Assembly: GCA_964058805.1 (NCBI GenBank)
Contig: CAXKVV010002148.1
Location: forward strand, 124,001 to 188,000
Reading direction: 5' to 3'
Source of the DNA: Schoenoplectus triqueter
Lineage: Eukaryota > Streptophyta > Magnoliopsida > Poales > Cyperaceae
DNA length: 64,000 nucleotides
Positions 22,656-32,944 of the stretch are shown in pieces (the stretch's first letter is position 1; each line of letters begins with the position of its first letter). The position numbers and the translations under genes are program-made. The notes below the pieces were generated by a model, which saw nothing but the letters and a program-made list of their open reading frames with translations, did not search any database and was not told the DNA's origin.

Positions 22656-25085
22656 TGAAAGTTTTAGATAAGACGACATAATCAAGAGGGAGAAGAAATT
22701 TTGAACTTCATTATAGCGAACACCTTCTTTAGAAAGAAAAAATCTCATTTAATTACTTTCAACAGTGACCAACACTCGAGCCAGATCGATTTTGTCCTTA
22801 CTAGAAGGGAGGAGAGACCAAACTGTTTGGATTGTAAGGTTATACCTAGGGAGTGTCTCGTCACACAACACAAGTTTTTGGTGGCTGACTTTCATTTTCA
22901 GGTACGCGTCCGGTAAGATAGAGGCACGAAAATCACGAGAACGAAGTGGTGGAAACTCAAAGGAGACACTTTTAATGTGTTTAAGGATAGAGTTATTACA
23001 GAAGGGTTGTGGAACGCAGGTGAGGATGTGGATAGTATGTGGAAGGAGATGACGACTCATATTCGAAAGGTGACTATAGAAGTGTTTGGAGTAACCAGAG
23101 GAAATAAACGTGAACCTAAAAACACTTGGTGATGGAATGATGCTATACAAAAGATGATCAGTGAAAAGAAAAAATGCTACAAACGTTTACATCATAATAG
23201 GAGTGATGAAAATATACAGAAGTACAAAGAAGCCATAAGAAATACAAAGAAAGCTTTAAGCGAAGTAAGAGATCAGACATACGTGGAGCTGTATCAGAAA
23301 CTAAATACGAAAGAGGACGAAAATGATATCTACAACATGACTAAACTTCGAGAAAGGAAGACAAGAGATTTCAACGAAGTTAAAAGTATCAAGGATGAGA
23401 CTGATAGGACATATGGAGATAATAATTCGACAAACTATTCAACGATGAGAGTGAGAAAACCGCGATCGAGTTGGACGACTCAGTTGATGACACCAACAGA
23501 CGATTTGTTCGGAGAATTCAAGAGTCTGAGGTGAAATAAGCTTTAAAAATGATGAAAACAGAAAAAGCGTTAGGACCTGATGACATCCCGATTGAGCTAT
23601 GAAGATGTCCTGGAGATGTAGCAATAGTGTGGCTCACTAAGCAATTTAATATTATTTTTCAGTCCAATAAGATGCCTGATGAATGGAGAAGAAGTATATT
23701 AGTAATCTTTAAAAATAAAGGAGATATACAAAATTATACTAATTATAGAGGAATTAAGCTTATAAGTCATACAATGGAGTTTTGTGAGAGAGTGATCGAG
23801 CATCATTTAAGAAACCTGACAACTGTCTCCAAAATTTAGTTTGGTTTATGCCTGTGAGGTCCACCATGGAGGTGGTTTTCTTGATAAGATAATTTATGGA
23901 GAGATATCGGGAACAGAAGGATCTAGATATAATATTTATTGATTTGGAGAAAGGGTATGACAAAATACCAAGAAATATCATTTGGTGGGCGCTTGAAAAA
24001 AAATGAATCCCAACAAAGTACGTTATCCTTATTAAGGATATGTATATAAATGTTATGATTTATGTCAGAGCATGTGACAGTGAGTTCGATGTATTTTCTA
24101 TTAAGATATGATTACATCAAGGATCAGTATTGAGTCCATATATTTTTCACCTTAGTGATGAATGAGATCACAAAGGATATACAAGGAGATATTCCTTAGT
24201 GTATGCTAGTTACTGATGATATGGTGTTGATTGACGATGGCCGAATTGGAGTCAATCAGAAACTAAAGTTGTGAAGACAAACTTAAGAATCGAAAGATTT
24301 TAGACTTAGTAGGACTAAAACCGAATATATGAGGTGTCAGTTCAGTGAGGAAACTCAAATGATGGAGATGTTAGTTTGGACGGGCAAGTAGTACCCATGA
24401 ATGACATATTTCGGTATTTGTGATCGATGTTGTAGAGTGACGGAGGGATCAATGAATATGTTAGTCATAGAATAAGAGCCAGATGGGTAAAATGGAGACA
24501 AATATTTGATATTCTCTGTGACAAGAAGAACCCAAATAAACTAAAGACAAGTTCTACAGGACGGCGATTAGACCCGCAATAATGTATGGCGCAGAATGTC
24601 GGGTTACAAAAGAATAACATATTCAGAAGATGAGTGTAGCTGAAATGCGTATGTTACATTAGATATGTGACCACACAAGGAGAGATCGAATCAGAAATGA
24701 TGATATACGGGATAAACTTAGGGTAACACAAATTCAAGAGAAGCTGGTCCAACATCATTTGCGATGATTTGATCATATCCAACGAAGACCTCCTAAGGCA
24801 CCAATATGCGGTGGTATTCCAAGTCGTAATGAAAACACAAGAAGAGGAAGATGTCGACCGAGACTAATATGGGAGGAGGCAATAAAACGAGATTTGAAGG
24901 AATGAAATATATCCAAAGAGCGTGCTTTGGATAGGAATGCTTGGAAGATGGCGATCCATATATCAAAATCATTATTTAGGAGTTAGAGTCAAATAATAGA
25001 GTTATAGATTTCAGTTTCTTAGATTTTTACTTCTTAGATTTTTAGGATTTTAGGATTTAGAATTTATGATTTAGAAATATATTTT
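22656..25085 (+). mobile_element. RTE-clade LINE, 5'-truncated copy (block B)
   Basis: Block-B counterpart of 7654-10080. It starts inside the endonuclease/linker region (ANTFFRK, SSQIDFVLTRRE) and continues through the linker and reverse transcriptase (MPDEWRRS, DLEKGYD), with many stops and frameshifts. The DLEKAYD motif has Gly for Ala, and the FADD box is changed near 24210. The simple-repeat tail seen in copy A (about 10080-10250) is missing, leaving AAATATATTTTATAA directly joined to NLR flank. Confidence 0.85.
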
Positions 25086-25909
25086 ATAATCTTTGATCTT
25101 ATGTTTTCTGATTAAATTTTATTTCTAGTTTACCCCCAATTTATTTGAAATTAAAGATTTATTATTGTTATCGTAGACAAAGCTGATATTGGACTGGTAC
25201 ACTCTGATTAGGTTTTTTTGCTGAGGAATTCAATGAAGGAACTGGGGTCATAGGCTCATAGTTGGAGAGTTTTGGTGGCACAAAAATCTATGGTATGACA
25301 AGCTGCACAATGATGAATTAGAAGCTAGAACTCATAACAAATTACAGTTTTGACCCTCTTTTCGAATCCAAAGGGACTGCTGTAATTTCATTGACACTTG
25401 AGACAGTAATTTTTGGTGAAATCCGTTAGTTAAATTTTTATATTTTACATTTTATTCTCTTTGATTTAACTTACACTTTTCAATAAGATATAGGTGGAAT
25501 AATAAACAGGAATTGGGGTTAGTATCTGTCAAACGTAAATTAGATAGAACATACAGCTAACATGAGAGATATATACCTGAAATGTTGACAAATTGATAAT
25601 CATAATTGTTATTTTTGCGACTGGACTACCGCGCCTTCTTGTTTAGTTGGCATCTTTTTATGTCACCATAAACTAGCAGTAAAAATCACCTGCAATGCTT
25701 TTGTATTTTGAAATAGCACAATATACAAATGAGAAAAGATAACTCAATCATTTATAAGAGATTAAGAGCCCTAGATAAAATTCAGAAACTGATAAAGTAC
25801 CTTTTGATTAGAGAGCAGTTAAATTACGAAGCATTATATATCCTTATTCCCTGCATCTGTTTTGTTTCAAGAGCATGAGATGGGGAACCTTTATGAAAAC
25901 AGAGTATCC
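25086..25909 (-). other. 3' flank of NLR-B
   Basis: Near-identical to 10251-11083 downstream of NLR-A with small indels. The same putative minus-strand splice signals are present. No independent gene. Confidence 0.55.
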
Positions 25910-28900
25910 TTATGTAAAGAGCTTCTCGCCTTTCGAGTTATAAATGGACTTCATGTACAGAGAATGTGGCAACTCTGGGAGCTTCTTAAGAAAATCAGCT
26001 CCTGTGATAACCAGCATTCGAAGGGCAGTGAGCCTTGACATTGTAGCAGGCAATGACTTCAGAGATTTTGCATTTTTAATTTCCAACCTCGTTAGTGAAG
26101 GTGGCAACCCTGGGAGCCCCTCCAGTGATTCAGCTCCCAAGATAAGTAGTGTTTTAAGAGCAGTGAGGTTTCCCATTGTAGCAGGCAATGATTTCATTTT
26201 TGTTGCACCCATAATTGTCAAACTCATTAGAGAAGCAGGTAGCTCTGGGAGCTCGTCCAGCAAAGCAGCTTTGTATATAAATATCTCTTCAAGGGCAGTA
26301 AGACTCGCCATTATAGAAGACAATGATTTCAGAGAGCTTGCACCATAAATTCTCAGCTTCTTGAGGGCAGTGCTGTTTCGTAGCCACCACTGATCTGGGA
26401 ACACATCAATCCCTGAACAATTCCCAATAGTCAGTGTACTGACAGATGTCAATCTTTTCAGTGGTTCGATAAAAAGAAGAGACAGGTTGTCAATTGTGAG
26501 ACGATTGATCTTTAAAGAAACCGAGTTACTTTCTTGGAGGTTGACACCATGTTCTTGTTCACTAGATGAATGTCCAACGAGCTTGTCACATTTAAAAAAT
26601 TTCAAACTACTAAGAGATACAAATGCATTTTCTGAGCAGGGAAAGTGAGTAATGTTGGAACAGCTAGATAAATAAAGAGAAGTGAGAGCAGTAAGACGTG
26701 AGGCTGACTCCAGCAGTTGCTTATCAAGTTTACCACAATTATCAATTGTAATGGTTTCCAGTGTCATTGGCAGAAGGTTGCTCTGGCTATCAATTGCCTC
26801 CAGCATTGGACAATCAATTATTATTAATTCAGTGAGTGATGCATATTTTCCAAACGCACCCACTGGTATCTGTACAAGATTTTTGCAACAGCTAATGTAT
26901 ATACTCTTGATGGACTGAAAGTCTATGTATTCTTGCTGCAAAAATCCATTCAGTGATGTCATTCTTGGGCAGTCCTTTATGATTACATCTCTGAGTGATG
27001 ATTTCAGTGACGGTGTTGATGGACCAACACTTGAGTCTGAGCTTGTGTTATATTCTGGAAGAGCACTCACTCCAACATTTTCTAGGTGCAGTAGAGTTAG
27101 AGAGAGTGGAATGTTAGGAAATCTTATCAGGTTTGGGCACCTCATAATTCTGAGATCAAAGTTATTCTCTTGATTCATTCCTTCTGCTTGAACTGGAAAC
27201 AAATTCCTTGATGGAGAAGACAATGTCTCAAGAAGCGGCACATCAACTTTACCACAATTTTCCAATGTAAGTTTTTGGAGATTTTCAGGTAGGAGGCTGC
27301 CCTTGAAATCCTCGACCTTCAACTCGGGGCAATCTCTCATAGTTAAGTTTCCGAACCGTTGAATAGGCATGCGTTCCAATTTCTCACATTTCTCGATGGT
27401 TAATTCCTCAATAGCTTGTAGATCAACATTGCATTGCTCTAGAAACCCCTTCAAGTATTCTAAATTGTGGCACCTACTTATTGTTACTACTTTGAGTGAT
27501 GATTTTTGGGAGATTGGTGCCGCAGTGTTATTACTAGAACTACGATACAAATTTGGAAGGGAAGTCAGGCCCACATCGGAAACTTTAAACTCCGTTAGAG
27601 AAAGGGGCATATCAGGTAACTTGTCAAGATTTGGACAATCATCAATAATAAGAATTTTAAGATGAGAAATTTGACAAGAAAATAGTTGGCCCTTCCACTC
27701 AGGGCATGACATTATTTGGAGGCATGACAAGTTCAAAGGAGGTGAATCATTCATCCATTTGGGAGATCTTTGGCCATCATAACTGCTAATTTTCAACTTC
27801 ATGAGATTTGTATTGGGTTGGAGTTCATCAATTATGAGCTCAGAGTTATTAGAACTGCTCTTTCCTGTCCATCCTAGGTCAAGTGACACGAGATGTTCTT
27901 TTTTTGATAGGTTTGAACCCTTAGCCTCAGCGGGATCTCCTACATTCTCAATGTTGTAAATGATAAGTTTGCGGAGATTGTTTAGTGTGCCCAGCTCATT
28001 TATATGATGACCAGTGTCATGTCCAACATAATAGGTTAACTCTTGAAGAGATGAGAGCTTATGGGCTCTGCAAATGGTTTTCACCATCTCCCTGGGAAGC
28101 GTCATATAACGTAACCTAATTAAATCGGTCATTTTACTTGGTTCAATTCCCAAATAGGATGAATTCCACAGCTCATTTAATAACTCTATTACTTGCAGAT
28201 GGTACAACTTGTTAATTGAAGCAGGGAGCCAACATGATGTAGGATGAAAACTCATTAGATTAACTGATAGGTATCGGAGGTGTACCAAGCAACTTGCATC
28301 CTCCAACAGTTGACAACTACGGTATGTAGATATTTTCAACAAACGTAAAGATTTCTTAATTAGTTTGTTGGGAAGAACAAATGGATCAGAGTTGGCACCT
28401 TCATTTTCCGTATAAGAAGTGGTTATAACCAAGCTGCATAAATCCTCGAGATGGGAGATACTTTCGATTGCACTTTCATGAACAGATATGTGTCGTACAC
28501 TTTCATCAACAGATATGTTAACCGGTTGAACATTAGGTTCTACTCTACAACATTCTCCTTTGGAAACTTTCTGAGCCAATTCATGCATCAAATCATGCAT
28601 GACATATCTTTCACCTTCCAATGTTTTGAAATATTCAAAGAATGATTTCCTCAAAAGAGAGTTGAAGTAATCTTCCCCTAAATCCTCTGGTCGTTTATTT
28701 TGGTCCTGCTGGATAAATCCGACAGCCATCCACATTTTGATCAACTCGTTTTTTTTGAACTTGTAATCTTGAGGAAATATGCTACAAAATCTAAAACATA
28801 CCTGCAGATTTGCTGGTAAATTATGGTAGCTCAATTTTAAAACCTTCAACACATCCTTGGCTTCCTCTAAATTAAATATAGAGCCTTCATTTAAAATTCT

Positions 28901-30142
28901 TCTCCAATAAGGACGGTCGAGGTGTGAATGTAATAAGCTTCCAATCACTTTTGCTGCTAAAGGACAACCTAGAAACATTGGCAATATTTGATCTCCAATT
29001 TCTTGCAAATCTGTATAATTATCAGGATTAACACCATTAAATGCATAGCTATGGAAGAGCAATCGCAACTGCTGCTCTTCCAGGCCTTCTAATGAGAGAG
29101 ATTCATGGTTCGTGCTTATCGCACTAGCAAGCAAATCCGCCACGCATTTCATTCTTGTTGTAAATAAGATTTTACTCCCTTCTTGTACAAACCTCAAAGG
29201 TGCAATAAATTGTTGCCAACCTCTTATGTCCTTGTCATCCCAGACATCATCTAGAATGAGGAGAGTTTTCTTTGAAAGTATTTTTTCCTTTAAACACTCT
29301 TGTAGTGCATTTAATTCTTTACCATCGGAGCGACTTTCACCTAGTTCACCAAGTATTTTTCTTGTCAAATCTTCAACACTGAAGTTCATAGAAACACAAA
29401 CCCAAATTCGTTCGTCAAAATAATTTGACCGAGCCATCTCTTGATATGCAAATTGTGCAAGGGTAGTCTTCCCTTGTCCACCGTCCCCAATAATACCAAA
29501 AGAAGAGAGTTTGGATTGAGTTGGTTGCTTCAGCCAATCTATTATTTTCTTCTTCTCAATTTCCCGACCAAACACTTCTCTTTCTCCCGGAAAGTTGGTA
29601 GTTTTACGATCTAAAATCTTACCAACATCTTGCGATGATTCAGAAAAAGGTTGAACACCAATCAACGCAGCAAATTGGAGGAGATCGTTCACACCGGCAG
29701 CAGCCTCATGCAACATGGTTACAACCTCCTTCAACCTCTTGATAAAAATATCATCATCGACGGTGCATAGTTTTGTCTTCTTCGAAGCAGAGGCGGATCC
29801 ACCAGTTTCATCTCTGTTTTTCACCATGTCCTCCAGTGCTTTGTACTCCAACTCGTCGAGCACATCTTCGGCTTCTCGGGAAGCCTCCCTAAACTGCTCG
29901 ACCCATTTACCAGCACGAGGGTACTTCATCTTGAGTGCTTCGGCAATTTCCATGACAGCTGTTATTTTGGGAAGATCTGTCTTCAGCCTCTGTAGCTGAG
30001 CTTTAGTCTCGGCTGTCAAGTTACGGTCACCCAATCGTGCATAAGCCGTGCTAACAATGTTCTCAACAACAGCGGACCCTGCCCAGCCACCAATGGTTGA
30101 CGCAGCAGACCACGCAAAGCTAGCAATGGTTGAAGGATCCAT
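25910..30142 (-). CDS. CC-NBS-LRR disease-resistance protein NLR-B (RGA-like), single exon
   Basis: Uninterrupted 1410-residue CNL immune receptor. Residues 1-160 are the CC (Rx-type) domain with EDVLDELEY near 92-100. NB-ARC spans about 195-520: P-loop GDGGQGKTT (219-227), RNBS-A FDERIWVCVS, kinase-2 LLILDDVW (about 294-301), RNBS-B GSKILFTTR, GLPL-type GCPLAAK (392-398), RNBS-D CFRFCSIFPQDY, MHD in VMHDLMHEL (515-517). About 880 residues of LRR follow, ending in two 45-residue units of the kind amplified in NLR-A. The tryptophan after kinase-2 marks the non-TIR class. ATG at 30140-30142 is supported by the homologous start in NLR-A and a leader intron just upstream. Such proteins act in the cytosol or at membranes as ATP/ADP switches that sense pathogen effectors. 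Oddity: Asp at P-loop residue 220, where NLR-A has Val and most NLRs a hydrophobic residue. Confidence 0.95.
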   Translation of the reverse strand: MDPSTIASFAWSAASTIGGWAGSAVVENIVSTAYARLGDRNLTAETKAQLQRLKTDLPKITAVMEIAEALKMKYPRAGKWVEQFREASREAEDVLDELEYKALEDMVKNRDETGGSASASKKTKLCTVDDDIFIKRLKEVVTMLHEAAAGVNDLLQFAALIGVQPFSESSQDVGKILDRKTTNFPGEREVFGREIEKKKIIDWLKQPTQSKLSSFGIIGDGGQGKTTLAQFAYQEMARSNYFDERIWVCVSMNFSVEDLTRKILGELGESRSDGKELNALQECLKEKILSKKTLLILDDVWDDKDIRGWQQFIAPLRFVQEGSKILFTTRMKCVADLLASAISTNHESLSLEGLEEQQLRLLFHSYAFNGVNPDNYTDLQEIGDQILPMFLGCPLAAKVIGSLLHSHLDRPYWRRILNEGSIFNLEEAKDVLKVLKLSYHNLPANLQVCFRFCSIFPQDYKFKKNELIKMWMAVGFIQQDQNKRPEDLGEDYFNSLLRKSFFEYFKTLEGERYVMHDLMHELAQKVSKGECCRVEPNVQPVNISVDESVRHISVHESAIESISHLEDLCSLVITTSYTENEGANSDPFVLPNKLIKKSLRLLKISTYRSCQLLEDASCLVHLRYLSVNLMSFHPTSCWLPASINKLYHLQVIELLNELWNSSYLGIEPSKMTDLIRLRYMTLPREMVKTICRAHKLSSLQELTYYVGHDTGHHINELGTLNNLRKLIIYNIENVGDPAEAKGSNLSKKEHLVSLDLGWTGKSSSNNSELIIDELQPNTNLMKLKISSYDGQRSPKWMNDSPPLNLSCLQIMSCPEWKGQLFSCQISHLKILIIDDCPNLDKLPDMPLSLTEFKVSDVGLTSLPNLYRSSSNNTAAPISQKSSLKVVTISRCHNLEYLKGFLEQCNVDLQAIEELTIEKCEKLERMPIQRFGNLTMRDCPELKVEDFKGSLLPENLQKLTLENCGKVDVPLLETLSSPSRNLFPVQAEGMNQENNFDLRIMRCPNLIRFPNIPLSLTLLHLENVGVSALPEYNTSSDSSVGPSTPSLKSSLRDVIIKDCPRMTSLNGFLQQEYIDFQSIKSIYISCCKNLVQIPVGAFGKYASLTELIIIDCPMLEAIDSQSNLLPMTLETITIDNCGKLDKQLLESASRLTALTSLYLSSCSNITHFPCSENAFVSLSSLKFFKCDKLVGHSSSEQEHGVNLQESNSVSLKINRLTIDNLSLLFIEPLKRLTSVSTLTIGNCSGIDVFPDQWWLRNSTALKKLRIYGASSLKSLSSIMASLTALEEIFIYKAALLDELPELPASLMSLTIMGATKMKSLPATMGNLTALKTLLILGAESLEGLPGLPPSLTRLEIKNAKSLKSLPATMSRLTALRMLVITGADFLKKLPELPHSLYMKSIYNSKGEKLFT

Positions 30143-30160
30143 TTCTATCTTCTTTTTCTG

Positions 30161-30277
30161 CTGTTGGGGTTGAAAAATAATGAGATATACAAAAGAAAAG
30201 AAGGTAGCAAATCACTGATATCAGTTGATTAACAAGAGCCTGACGACAAACAGAGATTCGAAAAACAGAAATTGTAC
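30161..30277 (-). other. Putative 5'UTR intron of NLR-B
   Basis: Same donor (AG/GTACAATTT) and acceptor (CCCCAACAG) as in NLR-A, 117 bp, with the ATG about 18 bp after the acceptor. Conservation is expected from the recent duplication and is not independent proof of splicing. Confidence 0.55.
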
Positions 30278-30872
30278 CTATTGCGCGCAAGAGATCTCAG
30301 GAAGAGAGATGAGAATGGAAACACACACAGATTGGAAGATCGACTGGAGTTGCAAGTTGCAACATACAAAAGAGGTCGAACAAAACAAAGCACATTACAG
30401 TTGACTCCAACATGGCCAAGTCTACTGAATTATTGCCGATTGGGATGCCCTGTGGATGCCCTGTGGCATAATGGATAGTGGATACTAAAGTTCAGTAAAG
30501 CGTGAAATGATCTAAGTGTACTATCTTCAATTTTAACAAAAGGCATTTCCCTAATTAAGTTATCTTTTTTTATGAAAGGATGAATTAATCACCATATTAT
30601 CCTACAGCTTCCACCAGGATGTAAGTGCACTATATTTAACTTAAATGTGCTTAAATGACCATATTATCCTTTTGAAATCAAGGGTTTATATTAAAGATGT
30701 ACCACAATAATATATGTACACAAATTATTGGATGTACACTAGAATCTCCCTTCTATTTAATTTATATTTAAATTACAGTAGTAAATAAACCATTGGTAAT
30801 GATCGTCAAAATTAAAAAGTACAAAAACTCTGATGAGAATGGAGCACTGGAGCTAGATTTTTTCGAAACAAG
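30278..30872 (-). promoter_or_regulatory. Leader and promoter region of NLR-B
   Basis: Near-identical to 17269-17862, so the two NLRs probably share expression control. No core element could be fixed with certainty. Confidence 0.45.
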
Positions 30873-31330
30873 TAATTATACCATCTGTTTCTATTAAAAA
30901 AAATGTTTATAATGAGTACCATACCCGGTACTCATTGGGATATAAACCTAAACCTCTACTATAGTAATAGTAATATAATTATAATAGTATTTATGCTACT
31001 ATTAGTTGTGAAATATAAAATATTTTTATACTTTGAGTTATATCTTTAATTTTCAAATTCAAATGTCCAATTCAACCGTTCAGTGCAATTTTCATATTAA
31101 AATATGCTTTGAGATCAAATTATATATTTTTTGAAAAAAAAATCTATTTTTTAGGCGGTGAAAATGCATTGAACTAATGATTTCCAAAAACAACGATTTT
31201 CTATCCTACAAGCATATTCTAATATGGTGATCACTTTAAACAATTGGATTGATATTTTAAATTCGAAAATAAGAGATATGACGCGAAGTACAATTTTTTT
31301 TTTATTTCTGACTAATAGTAGTACAACTCC
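30873..31330. mobile_element. Foldback / MITE-like inverted repeat (block B copy)
   Basis: Single copy of the unit duplicated at 17863-18508, with the AATGAGTACC / GGTACTCATT hairpin at 30911-30936 and inverted arms at about 30975-31110 and 31205-31330. Confidence 0.6.
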
Positions 31331-31350
31331 TAATAATAATACATACATCC

Positions 31351-31383
<33 letters not shown>

Positions 31384-31890
31384 GTCCTAATAATAATGGT
31401 CACAATAAACCTATACTATGAAACATAATCCTAAATCCTAAATTATAAACTCTAAAATCCTAAAATCTAAGAACGTTAAGTCTATAATTCTAGTACGTGG
31501 ATCGTCGTTTTTTAGGCACTCATATTCAAAATAAACTCTTTAGGTATACTATATTCATTTAAATCTCTTTTTATTGTTTCATTTCATGTCAGTCTCAGTC
31601 TACCTCAGTCTCTTCTTGTGTTTTTGGATCAACTTTCTTGAATTTGTGCTACCCTAAGTTTGTCGCATATGTCATCATTTCTAATTTGATATCTCCTTAT
31701 ATAACCATAGATCCAATGTAACATTCACATTTCGGCTACACTCATTTTCTGATTGTGTTATCCTTTTATAACCCAGCATTCTACATCATACATCATCGCA
31801 AATCTAATCGTCGTCATGTAAAATTTACCATTTAGTTTATTTGAGACCTTCTTATCACATAAAATACCAGATATTTATCGTCATTTCACT
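31331..31890 (-). mobile_element. Antisense 3' fragment of an RTE LINE (block B)
   Basis: Counterpart of 18736-19280, with small differences. Preceded by ATT repeats that form the tail of the LINE in its own orientation. Confidence 0.8.
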
Positions 31891-32944
31891 CACAAACACT
31901 TAATTTATTATGGAACTTCCTGTATATAGTTGGGAAAAGAGACAATATACGATGTACAAATTACCACTAAATATTTTTAAAGACAATTACCCTAAAAAAC
32001 AGTTTGAATATTCTTCACCGGAACGCTCTTTTTCTCTTCTTAATACAAGTTTGTAAAATAAGACAAAACTCACCACTGAATGGACCATTAGAATTGAGAT
32101 GAAGGCTGATAAAATCATATTTCCCCAACTGGTACATTAGTTTTCATTTGATTAATTCATTTGATTAAATGATGCGTTCAAATTTTCCACTAAAAATCTC
32201 GGCACCCAAAATGATCTCCAAAGAGCTACTGGGCGAAGGAACTCGCCACATATTTTTTTCGTCATTGTAGAAACCAAAAAGCAAAGTTGGAAAGCGCGTC
32301 TGTGTCTATGACTTCGTCCTGGGAAAACACCTTTTCCATCATGCAATCTTCGATTTTCAATATACGGTATTTCCATTTTTTTAAATGCCTTGTATCAAAT
32401 ATTAAATTAGAAAAAGTTCTAACGAACTTGTTAAGTTGCTGTCACGATCGAGAATTATTTATTCAACGAAGAATGAAATTTTATAGGAAACGATAAAAAC
32501 TTTTGATGGATTAGGAAGTGGCTTTTTACAAGATCCAAAATAAATTTAAAACACTAATCCAGAAAAGAGCAACAAACTAAAAATATTCTTCTTAATGACG
32601 TCGATATAGACCATTTGATTAATAATGACATTAATGAATTGGAGGATTTTCAATAATTTGTGGCTATAAATGCGGTTTTATTTATTTTCGTTAGCAGCAG
32701 CTGATTAAATTTTCCTTTTTAATCGAACTAAACAAATCATTTAAGCGAATAGTAAATTCTAGTGGACACGCAAAAATCTGGGACCCACTATAAAAATATC
32801 TTCCCAACTATAGTACACTAATTATCTTCCCAACTATAGTACACTAATTATCTAATTCACCAACCTTATTTCAAATAAAATAATACACTTACCTGTAGTG
32901 TTTTAAAGTTATCCAAATTTAAAATAAAACTCGGCAAAAAAATA
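31891..32944. other. End of block B and unduplicated flank
   Basis: Up to about 32430 the sequence matches 19281-19848. Beyond CTTGTTAA it continues as unique DNA where block A has the CACTA element. A 26-bp unit beginning ATCTTCCCAACTATAG is tandemly duplicated at 32798-32849. No gene recognised. Confidence 0.6.
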
